A stretch of 64,000 bases of DNA from Acidobacteriota bacterium (GCA_013289955.1 JABCYZ010000006.1:186001-250000), one strand, 5' to 3'. Shown: positions 8,026 through 17,760, numbered from the stretch's first letter. Program-made: numbers and translations. The notes: a model not told the origin generated them from the letters alone.

Positions 8026-8448
8026 TTACTTTGTCGCACTGGTAGAAGTGGCAACGGTTCCCCCCGGAGCCGCCTCGTACTTGGACGCGCACTTCGCCTG
8101 GACGACCTCGGCGACAAAGCGCCCATCCGTCTGCCGGCCCTCCACCAAGGCCTGCGATTTATCGATAAACGTATCAGGCAGAGGGTCGCTGCCTACGTAG
8201 CTTACAGGAAGGGACTTCCCTTCCCCTTCGAGAACAAAATCCACGCGGCCGGTGAAACGGTGAATGCTGCCGGGCGCGACGGTACCACCGACGCGAATAC
8301 GGTGGGAGAGGTCAGCGCCGCGAAGTGTCTGAAGTTCGGTGATGGTGTGATAGTAAGTCTTGCTTTCGCCGTAGCCGAGCCAGGCCAGAAAGCAAAGCGA
8401 AACGACGATAACGCCGATCCCGATACCGAATTTTGCCTGTTTCTTCAC
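8026..8448 (-). CDS. ccmE: Heme chaperone CcmE, Cys-x-x-x-Tyr variant
   Basis: 140 residues: a short basic N-terminus, one membrane anchor (about 8-26) and a periplasmic OB-fold domain with RIRVGGTV, RFTGRVDFVLEG and VEGRQTDGRFVAEVV. Where proteobacterial CcmE has the heme-binding histidine (LAKHDENY), this protein has VQAKCASKY: C120 replaces His and Y124 is kept. This CXXXY form is known from archaea and Desulfovibrio. The GTG start at 8448 has AGGAG in place. It heads the ccm operon. The C-terminal tail after Y124 is short and Ala/Thr-rich. Confidence 0.93.
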   Translation of the reverse strand: MKKQAKFGIGIGVIVVSLCFLAWLGYGESKTYYHTITELQTLRGADLSHRIRVGGTVAPGSIHRFTGRVDFVLEGEGKSLPVSYVGSDPLPDTFIDKSQALVEGRQTDGRFVAEVVQAKCASKYEAAPGGTVATSTSATK

Positions 8449-8489
8449 GGCTCAACTCCTACTCCGACGGCATGTTATCCAAGTTTCGG

Positions 8490-8498
8490 ATTCTATCA
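8490..8498 (-). promoter_or_regulatory. Candidate extended -10 promoter of the ccm operon
   Basis: On the minus strand TGATAGAAT (TG-n-TAGAAT) lies about 40 bp upstream of the ccmE start, with only a weak -35 (TTCGTT, spacing 16). It is the only sigma70-like element I find between the upstream gene and ccmE. Confidence 0.4.
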
Positions 8499-8525
8499 CA
8501 GCCCGCAGCGTAACGAACCGGTCCA

Positions 8526-8547
8526 GGGACAGTTCTAGGCCTGTCCC
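8526..8547 (-). terminator. Hairpin between the unknown gene and the ccm promoter
   Basis: A perfect 7 bp stem GGGACAG/CTGTCCC with an 8-base loop lies 30 bp after the stop of the 8577-9140 gene and just upstream of the candidate ccm promoter. No T-run follows, so intrinsic termination is uncertain; it may separate the two transcription units. Confidence 0.4.
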
Positions 8548-8576
8548 AAAGGACTCCGCGAGAACGGCGTGCCGGG

Positions 8577-9140
8577 TCACGTCCGAGCGGCAGGTGCACC
8601 CAAAGCTTCCCGCAGATGCTGAGCTGCCGCGGAAAAGCCGGAAGAATCCAAACCAAAGGGCTTTCCGTCATCCAGAAGAACGGGGCAACCCATTGCGGTG
8701 CTCGTAAACCTGGCCGTCAGCGGCGCCAGCAATTCTGAAATCAGTACCACGCGTTTTGGTTTGAGCGAGCGGCGGACACGCGTCAAGACTTGCCCGGCGC
8801 GCCGCTCGAGTAGAGCTTTAGAGGAAGGGTCTCCAAGCCGGCCAGTTTCAAGCGGGCATTCGAGCACATGCGTAAGGAAAAAACCACTTCTCTGAAACTC
8901 GCTCAAGACAATTTCGGGAGACTTCCCAGCCTGAGAGATTCCAACTGCGTCCAGCACCAGGCGTGCTTCACCCTCAAATTTCGCCGCGTACAGGAAGTCC
9001 GGATCGGCCAGCGGGGAGACCCCACTAAGCAGAATCGCCCCAATGTGGACAGGCCGATAGCGTGTAGCCCATTCAAGGCGCTGAAGTCGTCTTGCAATGT
9101 GTTCGGGGGATGCGGGTTGTCCGCAACCGTCGCAGGGCAT
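8577..9140 (-). CDS. Conserved-looking protein of unknown function with an N-terminal CxxC
   Basis: 187 residues from the ATG at 9140; an in-frame TTG at 9164 would add eight. It begins MPCDGCGQPASPEHIARRL (CDGC, possible metal site), then ATRYRPVHIGAILLSGVSP, a possible alpha/beta segment SGFFLTHVLECPLE, and KPKRVVLISELLAPL. The alternation of hydrophobic strands and helices suggests a Rossmann-like or uracil-DNA-glycosylase-like fold, but I cannot support a specific family. No signal peptide or membrane segment is present. It stands alone on the minus strand, divergent from the DUF6882 gene. Confidence 0.6.
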   Translation of the reverse strand: MPCDGCGQPASPEHIARRLQRLEWATRYRPVHIGAILLSGVSPLADPDFLYAAKFEGEARLVLDAVGISQAGKSPEIVLSEFQRSGFFLTHVLECPLETGRLGDPSSKALLERRAGQVLTRVRRSLKPKRVVLISELLAPLTARFTSTAMGCPVLLDDGKPFGLDSSGFSAAAQHLREALGAPAART

Positions 9141-9308
9141 GGGATTTGTCGGTATGGTCTGCAAACGAGAATCGTAGTCGAGTGGGATCAGGAGTGCAAA
9201 TCAGACGAAACGCGGGTAAAGGGCCAGTTTCCGATTGCGCCACAAACCAGGATTTGAGAATGGATGTGGTATAAGTCGGGTTGTCCTCGATGGTTGAAAC
9301 TATCTGAA

Positions 9309-10052
9309 ATGGACCCCGAACAATTTTCTGTCTATCGTCACGAAGCGGTGCATGAACTCATGCGCCTGAATGATTTATGCGAACAGGAGTTTCATATCTC
9401 ATCTTGGCCGCGATGGGACTATGACTCCGAATGCGGGACTCTCACATTTTCCCAGGACGGTGTACCCAAGGTTTTGGCCTGGATTCAAGTAGTCGGTACG
9501 ACTTCCATCTCTGGGGGAACATGGATGTGGGGCTGGGCGAACGAGAGTTTGCCTCTAAACGTGGCGAAGGCATTGGCGAGAGTGCGAGCGTTCGGAGAGG
9601 CCGAGAATATAGCTGAACTCAAAGAAGCGGAACTGTCAGACGATGAATACCTTGGCTGGGGGATGACTGCTGTTGCCGCAAAAGTCCTCGGAGCAAAGGG
9701 AGCGTATCGGTGTCCAGGCGAGAATGGCTTCGTTTACGTTATCTACTCCTCGATTGGTTTCGCTAAGAGTGAACCGGAAACGGCGCTTGGCCCACAGCGG
9801 ATAGAATGCGCTGACCACGGGACCGGATTCGCGGCTCATGCCTGCGCGCATCTTGTCTCTAATCCCGACCAACTGTGGTTCTCGCGCGAAGCTGATGAGG
9901 AACACAAATGGCCAGATGCGTGGTGTGCGGGTTGCGATGCTTTCTTTCAAGAACAGGGTGAATGGAATGAAAGGAACGAGTCAAAAATCACGATAGAGCT
10001 TCTCTGTCACCACTGTTATGAAAGACTGCGTTCACGGGGGAAAAAACTATAG
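9309..10052 (+). CDS. DUF6882-like protein with a C-terminal zinc-binding segment
   Basis: 247 residues from MDPEQFSVYRHE; an upstream in-frame ATG at 9264 has no better context. The first about 165 residues carry the DUF6882-type pattern: GTLTFSQDGVPKVLAWIQVVG, GGTWMWGWANESLP and DDEYLGWGMTAVAAKVLGA. The C-terminal part has paired Cys/His sites: CADHGTGFAAHACAHL, WCAGCDAFF and LLCHHCYERLR, which look like a zinc ribbon. DUF6882 proteins have no established function to my knowledge and are often found among polymorphic-toxin or immunity-type neighbours, which are not seen here. The codon use is more AT-rich than the neighbouring genes, hinting at later acquisition. Confidence 0.75.
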   Translation: MDPEQFSVYRHEAVHELMRLNDLCEQEFHISSWPRWDYDSECGTLTFSQDGVPKVLAWIQVVGTTSISGGTWMWGWANESLPLNVAKALARVRAFGEAENIAELKEAELSDDEYLGWGMTAVAAKVLGAKGAYRCPGENGFVYVIYSSIGFAKSEPETALGPQRIECADHGTGFAAHACAHLVSNPDQLWFSREADEEHKWPDAWCAGCDAFFQEQGEWNERNESKITIELLCHHCYERLRSRGKKL

Positions 10053-10054
10053 AT

Positions 10055-10122
10055 TCGTCGACGACGGCTGTGCGCCGGGGATGGTAATTTGGGTTTTGGC
10101 GTCGCACAACCGCCGTCGATGA
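10055..10122. repeat. 20 bp inverted repeat between convergent genes
   Basis: Arms 10055-10074 and 10103-10122 pair at 17 of 20 positions around a 28-base spacer. It starts three bases after the stop of the DUF6882-like gene and lies 83 bp before the end of the convergent ferredoxin gene. It could be a bidirectional terminator or a remnant of a small mobile repeat; there is no T-run. Confidence 0.6.
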
Positions 10123-10205
10123 TACGTGTACCTCGGCTAGTAAACCCTGGATGGGGTCAAAAGTTGCGTCGTGAAATGCTGTTTTGGGCTGTGCGCCTGA
10201 AATGC

Positions 10206-10526
10206 TCAGGAAGAGACGGCGGCATCAGCAGGAAGCTTCGACCGGAGGCACCACTTCAACTCTTGGCTCAATTCGGTGATTTCCATTCCCGGCATCACGA
10301 TGAACTTGCAGCTCAACATTTCCCGGGGTTCGTCGTCATCCGGCAGCTGGCAGGAAACGCGGCAATACTGACAGTCTTGATTCCAGCAAAAACGCCCATA
10401 GGGAATCGTTTCCGGACTGATGAACTGAAAACATCGCAGAAGCGAGTTACGCTCCGGCACCTGGAACTTCTTCCCCATGACGGTGATGTCCACCAGCTTT
10501 TCATAGGGGCGAAAGGGTTCCGACAT
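10206..10526 (-). CDS. [2Fe-2S] ferredoxin-like protein
   Basis: 106 residues from the ATG at 10526, chosen because GGAGGACAGGACTTATC precedes it; an ATG 81 bases upstream gives an unlikely Arg-rich extension. The core has MGKKFQVPERNSLLRCFQF, then the plant-type cluster motif C47-x4-C52-x2-C55 (FCWNQDCQYC) and a fourth cysteine at C73 (MLSCK), which together can hold one [2Fe-2S] cluster. MEITELSQELKW closes the domain. It is a stand-alone small electron carrier or sensor without a linked reductase in the window. Partner unknown. Confidence 0.75.
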   Translation of the reverse strand: MSEPFRPYEKLVDITVMGKKFQVPERNSLLRCFQFISPETIPYGRFCWNQDCQYCRVSCQLPDDDEPREMLSCKFIVMPGMEITELSQELKWCLRSKLPADAAVSS

Positions 10527-10712
10527 GATAAGTCCTGTCCTCCGTGGACGGGCCGCCGATTGAGCGCAGAAGTTGCCCCGAGCCGGATTACTCTGAAGAT
10601 TGCTCATCCAGAGTAGCCCGCGTCCAGGGAAGCGACAACGATTGCTCTTAGAAGAGTTGCGAATGTGCTAAGGGGTAGATATAGGACTTAGATAGGCCGT
10701 AAAAACGTCGTT

Positions 10713-11696
10713 TTAGCCGCCGAAATCGAAGAATTGCCCCATCTTGCGGAACTTCTCGTAGCGGGTTTCGAGCAAATCCTTCGTTGCCTGCTGCGAGAGG
10801 GCCACCAACTGGCGGTCCAAGACCTCCCCAAGCAACTGCCCGGCGCCTTCCGGGTCCACGTGCGCCCCGCCTTCGGGTTCGGGGACGATTTCGTCTACGA
10901 TGCCAAGCTCCTTGAGATCCTTCGCCGTGATTTTCAGCGCAGCAGCGGCGGTCTCTGCTTTGGTTGCGTCGCGCCACATGATCGCTGCGCAGCCCTCGGG
11001 CGAAATCACTGAATAAAAACTGTTTTCAAGGATGTTGACGCGATCCCCGACGGCGATTGCCAAGGCACCGCCAGAGCCGCCTTCGCCTGTCACCGTCACG
11101 ATGATCGGAACGGGAAGGCGCGCCATCTCGCGCAGGTTTCGAGCGATGGCCTCGGCCTGTCCGCGTTCCTCCGCATCGATTCCGGGATACGCGCCAGGAG
11201 TGTCGATAAAGGTGAATACCGGCCGGCCGAATTTGGCGGCCAGCAGCATGATGCGCAGCGCTTTGCGGTAGCCTTCCGGTTTGGGTTGCCCGAAATTGCG
11301 CAACAGCCGTTGTTTTGTGTCGCGTCCTTTTTGGTGGCCGATGATGGCTATCGGGCGTCCATGAAACTTCGCGAGCCCGGTGATCAAGGCCTTGTCGTCG
11401 CCATATCCGCGGTCGCCATGCAGCTCGGTGAAGTCCGTGAAGAGCATTGCGATATAGTCCAGCGGATAAGGCCGCTGCTGGTGGCGCGCAATTTGAGCCC
11501 GCTGCCAGGGCCCCAGGTGGCTGTAAAACTCCTTGCGCAGCTCCGCCACTTGCTGGCGGATGCGCTCCAGCTCCGCGTCGGCCTCTTCATCTCCTGCGAG
11601 CTGGCGCAACTCTTCAACATCCTTTTCCAGGCGCTCGATTTCGCTCTGACGATTCACCTGCGTCGTCGCGCTTTTTGTTTTGTCCTTGGATTTCAT
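10713..11696 (-). CDS. accA: Acetyl-CoA carboxylase carboxyltransferase subunit alpha
   Basis: Moves the carboxyl group from biotin-BCCP to acetyl-CoA, giving malonyl-CoA for fatty acid synthesis, in a complex with AccD. From the ATG at 11696 it has 327 residues. A coiled N-terminal segment ([22 protein letters not shown]) is followed by the crotonase-like core with [37 protein letters not shown] and [20 protein letters not shown]. The start was moved to the ATG that overlaps the dnaE stop in TGATG, which fits coupling. accD is not in the window; the dnaE-accA order is a familiar bacterial arrangement. Confidence 0.96.
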   Translation of the reverse strand: MKSKDKTKSATTQVNRQSEIERLEKDVEELRQLAGDEEADAELERIRQQVAELRKEFYSHLGPWQRAQIARHQQRPYPLDYIAMLFTDFTELHGDRGYGDDKALITGLAKFHGRPIAIIGHQKGRDTKQRLLRNFGQPKPEGYRKALRIMLLAAKFGRPVFTFIDTPGAYPGIDAEERGQAEAIARNLREMARLPVPIIVTVTGEGGSGGALAIAVGDRVNILENSFYSVISPEGCAAIMWRDATKAETAAAALKITAKDLKELGIVDEIVPEPEGGAHVDPEGAGQLLGEVLDRQLVALSQQATKDLLETRYEKFRKMGQFFDFGG

Positions 11697-14600
11697 CACA
11701 TCACCAAGTCGATCGATTGGTCGCCCGTACATTCCCGGATGGCGGCGATGAGTTCCGGGCAGGCGCGGACCCGCTTTTCAACGTCGAGAGTCGCCGACGC
11801 TCCTCTGGTGTCCGAGAGATCGAGCGAGACCAGGCTTGATCCTCGGAAGGAGGAAAGGATCTCTTCCAGGCGATCAAGCAATGGCTCGTTCAAATCTTCG
11901 AGCTTGAGCCGGATGCGCAGGCTCGAGGCCGGCCGTTCCGCAAGATCTCCGAGGCGGGCCGCTTCCTGAAGTGACAGTCGAGTACCCGCTTCTTCCACCT
12001 GTACCCGCACCTTGAGCAAAAGCGGTGCTCCGGCCTTGAGCATCGGCTCCAGCCGCGCAAAGCTCTCTGGAAAGGCGAGCAATTCCTGAACTCCGGTCAT
12101 GTCCTGGATCGTGTAGATGGCCCAGCGCGCCCCTTTCTTGGAACGCATCGGGCGCGTTCCCACAATCAGCACCGCGACGGTGATCTCCTTGCCATTCCGC
12201 TGGCCTTCCACCTGGTCGAGCGAAACGCATTTTAATTCTTGCAATCGCGAGGCGTACTTCGCAAGGGGGTGCCCGGAAACGTAAAAACCAAGCATCGCAT
12301 ATTCGCCGGCGAGGCGCTCTGCCTCGCCCCACGGCTCGGCTTCGTGCAGCTCGAAGGCAATCGGCGCCGGGGCTGCTGCGGTACCGAACAATCCGTGCTG
12401 TCCAGATTCCCGGATCCGCGAAGCGCGCTGCACCGCCGCCAGCGCGTCATCGACGGACGCCAACATGGACTCGCGCGGCCCCAGCGAATCCAGCGCCCCG
12501 GATTTGATCAGGCTCTCAAACACCCGTTTGTTCAGGAATCGCGCTTCAATGCGCTCACACAAGTCGTAGAGTGACGTGAATACGCCCGAGGACAGCCGCG
12601 AATCGCGTATGGCTTTCGCGGTGTTCTCGCCAACGTTTTTGATCGCGGCCATACCAAAGCGGATGGACTCGCCAACCGGAGTGAAATAGAGATCGCTCTC
12701 GTTGATGTCCGGCGGCAAGATGGAAATGCTCATGCCGCGCGCTTCGTTGATGTACTTGACGGCCTTTTCCGCGTTGCCTGTTTCCGAAGTCAGCAGCGCG
12801 GCCATGAATTCCACAGGATAGTGCGTTTTGAGGTAGGCCGTCTGGTAGGCCAGCAGCGCGTACGCGCAGGAGTGCGATTTATTAAAGCCGTACCCAGCAA
12901 ACTCCTCCATCAAGTCGAAAATGCCCGCGGCCTTCTTTTCCGAAACCTTGTTGGTCAGGCAGCCCGCGATGAATTTGGCCCGTTGCGCCGCCATCTCCTC
13001 TTTTTTCTTCTTGCCCATGGCGCGGCGGAGGATGTCGGCCTCGCCCAGTGAGAAGCTGGCCAGCAGATTCGCGATCTGCATCACCTGCTCCTGGTACAGG
13101 ATGACGCCGTACGTTTCATCGAGAATGCCCTTCAGCTGTGGCAGTTCGTAGCTGACCTTTGTCTTGCCCTGCTTGCGGCTGATGAAGTCGTCGATCATGC
13201 CGCCTTGAATCGGGCCCGGACGGTAGAGGGCGTTAAGCGCAGTAAGGTCTTCAATGCGCGAAGGCTGGTAGCGGCGCAGGATGTCGCGCATGCCATGCGA
13301 TTCAAACTGGAAAATGGCGGTCGTGTCGCCGCGGGCAAAAAGTTTGTAGGTCTGCTCGTCGTCCAGTGTCAGATTGTCGATGTCGACCTTTATGCCGCGA
13401 TTTTTTTCAATCATGCGCGCGGTGTCTTGCAAGACGGTGAGCGTGGTCAGTCCGAGGAAATCCATCTTCAGCAAGCCGATACGCTCGAGCGCGTTCATGT
13501 CGTACTGCGTCGTGATTTCATCCCGGTTCGTCTTGTAAACCGGCACTACGTCCGTCAGGGGGCGCGGCGAAATAACCACCCCCGCGGCGTGGGTGGAAGC
13601 ATGCCGCGCGAGGCCTTCCAGGCGCAACGCCACGGCCATCAAATCCTTCAGCTTTTCGTCGCTGTTAATGGCGGACTTCAGCTGTGGCGCCTCTGAGAGA
13701 GCGGTTTCCAGGTCGATGCCGAGAGTCGTGGGGATCAGTTTCGCAAGCCGATCGACTTCGCCGTAGGGAATGTCCATGGCTCGGCCCACGTCCTTGACCG
13801 CGGCTTTGGCCGCCATAGTGCCGAAGGTAATGATCTGCGCGACATTTTCACGTCCGTACTTTTGCGTGACGTATTCGATCACCTCGCCGCGCCGCCGCAT
13901 GCAGAAGTCGATGTCGATATCCGGCAGCGAAACGCGCTCCGGATTCAGGAAACGCTCGAACAGCAAGTTGTACTGCAAGGGGTCGACATCCGTAATGCGC
14001 AACGCGTAGCTCACAAGGCTCCCCGCTGCGGAACCGCGTCCCGGGCCAACGGGCACGTCCTGTGCGCGCGCGTAGTGGATGAAATCCCAAACGATCAGGA
14101 AGTACCCCTCGTAGCGCATCTTCTTGATCATCTCGATCTCGGAGGTCAGCCTGCGCTCATATTCGGCCAGCGGATTATGCAAGACGCCTTGCTGCAACAG
14201 CCGCTCGAGGTACGGCGCGCGCGTCGCAAACCCTTCGCGCACAACCTTTTCGAAATAACTGCCCGCCGTGTGGCCCTCCGGAACCTTAAACTCCGGAAAC
14301 GGATTCGGGATGCGCTCGATTTTTACATTGCAGCGCGCCGCGATGTCCACCGTGCGCCGCAGTGCATCCGGCAGCTCGCCAAACACCTGCGCCATCTCCG
14401 CAGCCGTCTTGAAGTAAAACTGATCGGTCGCAAACTTCATGCGATGAGTGTCGCTCATCGTTTTTCCCGTTTGGATACACAGCAGGACTTCCTGTGCGTG
14501 CGCATCGGTGTGATGCAGGTAATGGCAGTCGTTTGTGGCGACTAGCGGAATCCCGGTTTCTTTCGACAATCGGACAAGCTCCCGGTTGACACCCTGCTCG

Positions 14601-15190
14601 ATCTCCAGCCCCTGGTCTTGAATTTCCAAAAAGAAATTGCCCTTGCCGAAGACGTCCTGGAGCCGATATGCGTTTTCGCGGGCCTGGTCGTACTTTTCCT
14701 CCACGACCGCTTCGGTCACCGCGCCCCGCAGGCAGGCCGACAAAGCAACGAGGCCCTTGTTGTGCTTGGCCAGAAGGTCATAGTCAATTCGCGGCCGATA
14801 GTAGAAGCCCTCGAGAAAACCAGACGAGACCAGCTTGATCAGGTTGTGGTAGCCCTCGAGTGATTCGCAGAGCAGGACCAAATGATTGCTCCCGCGCATG
14901 CCCGGCTCGGCCTCGCCGCGGTCTTGGGCGGCTCCGCTTGTTTTTTCGCCGCGGTCGTGGCGGCTGCCTTTGGCCACATAGACTTCGCATCCGATAATCG
15001 GCTTAACGTCACGCTTGCTGGCTTCGTTGAAAAAATTGGCGGCGGCGAAGAGGTTTCCGTGGTCCGTGACGGCAACCGCCGGCATTTTCTGCCGGGATGC
15101 TTCATCGAGGAGCTCGGATGTTTCGCATGCCCCGTCGAGAAGACTGAAATCCGTGTGAACGTGAAGATGAACGAACTGCGGTTGACCCAT
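11696..15190 (-). CDS. dnaE: DNA polymerase III subunit alpha
   Basis: The replicative polymerase, 1164 residues from [20 protein letters not shown] at 15190 (an upstream ATG at 15232 adds 14 residues before the PHP domain). It has the N-terminal PHP domain, palm motifs [16 protein letters not shown] and [20 protein letters not shown] with catalytic aspartates, the finger region, a helix-hairpin-helix zone and a C-terminal OB fold ([13 protein letters not shown] ... [11 protein letters not shown]). There is no built-in proofreading exonuclease domain, so this is a DnaE1-type enzyme. It overlaps accA by one base and follows the nucleotidyltransferase gene by 84 bp. Confidence 0.97.
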   Translation of the reverse strand: MGQPQFVHLHVHTDFSLLDGACETSELLDEASRQKMPAVAVTDHGNLFAAANFFNEASKRDVKPIIGCEVYVAKGSRHDRGEKTSGAAQDRGEAEPGMRGSNHLVLLCESLEGYHNLIKLVSSGFLEGFYYRPRIDYDLLAKHNKGLVALSACLRGAVTEAVVEEKYDQARENAYRLQDVFGKGNFFLEIQDQGLEIEQGVNRELVRLSKETGIPLVATNDCHYLHHTDAHAQEVLLCIQTGKTMSDTHRMKFATDQFYFKTAAEMAQVFGELPDALRRTVDIAARCNVKIERIPNPFPEFKVPEGHTAGSYFEKVVREGFATRAPYLERLLQQGVLHNPLAEYERRLTSEIEMIKKMRYEGYFLIVWDFIHYARAQDVPVGPGRGSAAGSLVSYALRITDVDPLQYNLLFERFLNPERVSLPDIDIDFCMRRRGEVIEYVTQKYGRENVAQIITFGTMAAKAAVKDVGRAMDIPYGEVDRLAKLIPTTLGIDLETALSEAPQLKSAINSDEKLKDLMAVALRLEGLARHASTHAAGVVISPRPLTDVVPVYKTNRDEITTQYDMNALERIGLLKMDFLGLTTLTVLQDTARMIEKNRGIKVDIDNLTLDDEQTYKLFARGDTTAIFQFESHGMRDILRRYQPSRIEDLTALNALYRPGPIQGGMIDDFISRKQGKTKVSYELPQLKGILDETYGVILYQEQVMQIANLLASFSLGEADILRRAMGKKKKEEMAAQRAKFIAGCLTNKVSEKKAAGIFDLMEEFAGYGFNKSHSCAYALLAYQTAYLKTHYPVEFMAALLTSETGNAEKAVKYINEARGMSISILPPDINESDLYFTPVGESIRFGMAAIKNVGENTAKAIRDSRLSSGVFTSLYDLCERIEARFLNKRVFESLIKSGALDSLGPRESMLASVDDALAAVQRASRIRESGQHGLFGTAAAPAPIAFELHEAEPWGEAERLAGEYAMLGFYVSGHPLAKYASRLQELKCVSLDQVEGQRNGKEITVAVLIVGTRPMRSKKGARWAIYTIQDMTGVQELLAFPESFARLEPMLKAGAPLLLKVRVQVEEAGTRLSLQEAARLGDLAERPASSLRIRLKLEDLNEPLLDRLEEILSSFRGSSLVSLDLSDTRGASATLDVEKRVRACPELIAAIRECTGDQSIDLVM

Positions 15191-15274
15191 GGATCTCGAT
15201 TCTAAAACTCTCGCGGGAGAATTGCGAATCACATTCTCACGATTTCGACCGTGGCGGTCTTCCCCGCCTGGCCC

Positions 15275-16789
15275 TTATTTTCGGCCGCTGCTCTTCTTGC
15301 CCGCCGCAGCGTGCTTGGCCTGTTCACGGGCGGCTTTATGCTTTGCGGCTTGCTTCAACATCACCGGGTGGTTCTTATGCGACTGACCGCCAGCAGCTTT
15401 CGCGGGCGCGCCCTTTTCCGGGGCTGCAGTGGCTCCAGAAGCCGCCGGCGGCTTCTCCCCGCTCTTTGCCGGCTTCTTTTCCTTCTCTTTCTTTTTCGGC
15501 TGCTCCTTGATCCCAGACAGTTTACGAAGGACCTTGATGCGCTCTTCCGGCGTCTTGCCGCGCCCTGTTAGCTGCATGGCGAAAACCTGCTCGACGATGG
15601 CATCGAATTTCGCACCGCGCGCATAGCCCAGAGCCTCCAACTCATTCGCCACCATGGGCAGAGCGCTTCGGATCGGCCGCCACTTGTGAAGATACGCGCG
15701 AATTTTCGACAGCGCCGCCGAATTGTTCGACTCCGCCAGAAGGTAGGCAATGCGCTCGACGGGAAGCTTTTCGAGAAACTTGTAGGCATCCACAGGCGCG
15801 TTCAACTTGCGCCCGATCAGTTCCTTCTGGTCCGCAAGAACTTCTTTCTCGAAGTTCAGGATGGCATCCGCTTCCGCCGAGCGGAAGCCCGCCTTGGAGA
15901 GAACGCTGCTCTGTTCGCGGTCCTTGAGGCGCCCGAGAACTGCCAGCATCATCGGCGTTGCAAGTTTTGGTCGGACGCCGGCAGTAAACAAATCCTCCCT
16001 GACCTTCATCAACCGCGCAATGGCCTCGTAATCCGGATGCCGTTTTGCAAGAACGGGGTGAATGGCTTCGAGCAAATCGTGCTCTTCCCAGGCTTTCAGC
16101 ACCACCGCAGGCCGTTCTTCACGAGCCACGGCCCTCAGCTCCGCTCCGGCGTCTTCCGGAGCGATGGTGTGGTTCAGATCGCGCTCGATGGCCAGATCGA
16201 ACCACTCCTCGGTGCGGGCCTCGATCTTGAATCCCATGCGCGCGGCAAAGCGGAGCACGCGCAGCAGACGCACGGGCTGATTGGTGAAGCTGTGAATCGT
16301 AAGCGCGCGCACCTCGGCGCGTTCGATATCCGAGAGTCCGTTCGTGGGGTCCAGAAGCAAGCCGCGCGAAGCCGGGTTGAGCGAAATGGCAATCGAGTTC
16401 AAGGAGAAGTCGCGGCGCCGCAAATCCTCCATGATTGTGGACCAGCGGATTTCCGGGCGGGTCCCGGGGCGCACGTAGTGGTCGTCGCGCGCGGCCGAAA
16501 TGCTGCCGTCGCTGTCACCCGCAAATAAAATCTCCACTTGCCGAAGCTTTTCGTCCTCGGAAAGGATCTTAGCTCCGCCTTTTTCCAGTTCGCGGGCAAT
16601 CTTCGATGGATTGCCTTCCACGGTGAAGTCGAGATCGCGCAACGAAGCGCCCGTAACAAGGTCGCGCACCGTTCCGCCCGTCAGGTACACGTTGAATCCC
16701 ATCGCGGCCGAGAGCTCCTGGACGCGCATCATGGCCGCTCGCTGCTCGGGGGACAGCCGGCTTTCCAGCAAGAACATGTAATCTGGCAT
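15275..16789 (-). CDS. CCA tRNA nucleotidyltransferase / poly(A) polymerase family protein with a lysine-rich tail
   Basis: 504 residues. The class II nucleotidyltransferase head shows GGTVRDLVTG and DLDFTVEG (metal-binding Asp pair), RRDFSLNSIAISL, and the nucleotide and RNA-binding stretch VRLLRVLRFAARMGF. A helical middle follows. The last about 75 residues are Lys/Ala/Pro-rich and low in complexity (EQPKKKEKEKKPAKSGEKPP onward), absent in the usual enzymes and likely disordered. The start at 16789 has AAGGAG. It either completes tRNA CCA ends or adds A residues to RNA; sequence alone does not decide. It sits between xerD and dnaE on the same strand. Confidence 0.88.
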   Translation of the reverse strand: MPDYMFLLESRLSPEQRAAMMRVQELSAAMGFNVYLTGGTVRDLVTGASLRDLDFTVEGNPSKIARELEKGGAKILSEDEKLRQVEILFAGDSDGSISAARDDHYVRPGTRPEIRWSTIMEDLRRRDFSLNSIAISLNPASRGLLLDPTNGLSDIERAEVRALTIHSFTNQPVRLLRVLRFAARMGFKIEARTEEWFDLAIERDLNHTIAPEDAGAELRAVAREERPAVVLKAWEEHDLLEAIHPVLAKRHPDYEAIARLMKVREDLFTAGVRPKLATPMMLAVLGRLKDREQSSVLSKAGFRSAEADAILNFEKEVLADQKELIGRKLNAPVDAYKFLEKLPVERIAYLLAESNNSAALSKIRAYLHKWRPIRSALPMVANELEALGYARGAKFDAIVEQVFAMQLTGRGKTPEERIKVLRKLSGIKEQPKKKEKEKKPAKSGEKPPAASGATAAPEKGAPAKAAGGQSHKNHPVMLKQAAKHKAAREQAKHAAAGKKSSGRK

Positions 16790-16866
16790 CGTGCTCCTTC
16801 ACGTTCTGGATGCCCGCGCTGACTGCCGCGGAGGCAACCGCAATTTGAACCCAGGACCGCCGCGCC

Positions 16867-17760
16867 TCAAGCGCGCGGGTGATGCGCCTTGTAAATCTGC
16901 TTCAACCGCTCTTCCACCACGTGCGTGTAGATTTGGGTCGTGGAAATGTCCGCGTGGCCCAGCATGAGCTGGACCGAGCGCAAGTCCGCACCTCGTTCGA
17001 GCAGGTGCGTCGCAAAACTGTGGCGCAGCATGTGCGGCGTCAGCGCAACGCGCAAACCGGCGCGCCGACCGTATGCCGAGAGAATCTTCCACACACCGAC
17101 CCTGCTCAGCGAGTGACCGCGCCGGTTCACGAACAGCGCCGGACTCGAGACGCCTTTTCCCAAAAGTTCTGGCCGCGCATCGCGGAGATATTTCTCAACC
17201 ATGCCCAGCGCCTTACGGCCAGCCGGAACAATACGTTCCTTATCCCCTTTGCCTATGCAGCGGATGCAGCCCACTTTGCTGTCCAGGTCCGTCACGCGAA
17301 GGCCGGTTAACTCGGAGACGCGCAAGCCGGTCGAGTAGAGCACTTCGAGCATGGCGCGATCGCGCAGACCCGCCGCCGTTTTGGGATCAGGCTGCGCCAG
17401 CAAACGCTCCACTTCCTCGAGCCTCAAATATCCAGGCAACGTGCGCCGGATTTTGGGCGATTCGAGATTCAGCGACGGATCCTTTGTCACAATCTCCTGC
17501 ATCTGCGCGAAGCGGAAGAAATTTCGCAGCGTGACCAGGTGCCGCGCAACCGTCCGGCTCTCCAGCTTTTCGCGGTACAGCCCGGCCAGAAAATCCACCA
17601 AGTCGTCGCGCGTGACGGCCTCGAGCGCGAGCTTGCGCTTTTGCGCGAATACATTGAATTTCGCCAAATCGCGCTGATAAGCCGCGACGGTATTGGCGGA
17701 AAGCCCCTTCTCCACCTTAACGTGGGTCAAAAATAGCGCTATGGCTGTTGTGATTTCCAT
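16867..17760 (-). CDS. xerD: Tyrosine recombinase XerD
   Basis: 297 residues, the usual size. The SAM-like N-terminal core-binding domain (1-90) precedes the catalytic domain with all six active-site residues visible: R147 (STGLRVSEL), K171 (GKGDKE), H243 and R246 (PHMLRHSFATHL), H269 (LGHADISTT) and Y278 (IYTHV). Xer proteins resolve chromosome dimers at dif near the terminus. The ATG overlaps the murJ stop in TGATG. There is no mobile-element context, so a housekeeping Xer is favoured over an integron or phage integrase; XerC versus XerD is chosen from family resemblance and is less certain. Confidence 0.9.
   Translation of the reverse strand: MEITTAIALFLTHVKVEKGLSANTVAAYQRDLAKFNVFAQKRKLALEAVTRDDLVDFLAGLYREKLESRTVARHLVTLRNFFRFAQMQEIVTKDPSLNLESPKIRRTLPGYLRLEEVERLLAQPDPKTAAGLRDRAMLEVLYSTGLRVSELTGLRVTDLDSKVGCIRCIGKGDKERIVPAGRKALGMVEKYLRDARPELLGKGVSSPALFVNRRGHSLSRVGVWKILSAYGRRAGLRVALTPHMLRHSFATHLLERGADLRSVQLMLGHADISTTQIYTHVVEERLKQIYKAHHPRA

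Noticed and set aside
8577..9140. Uracil-DNA glycosylase
   Set aside because: Only a vague alpha/beta resemblance is visible; catalytic motifs of that superfamily could not be pointed out.
16867..17760. Integrase of a mobile element or integron
   Set aside because: It lies in a housekeeping operon with murJ, without attachment sites, cassette genes or other mobile genes; Xer-type resolvase fits better.
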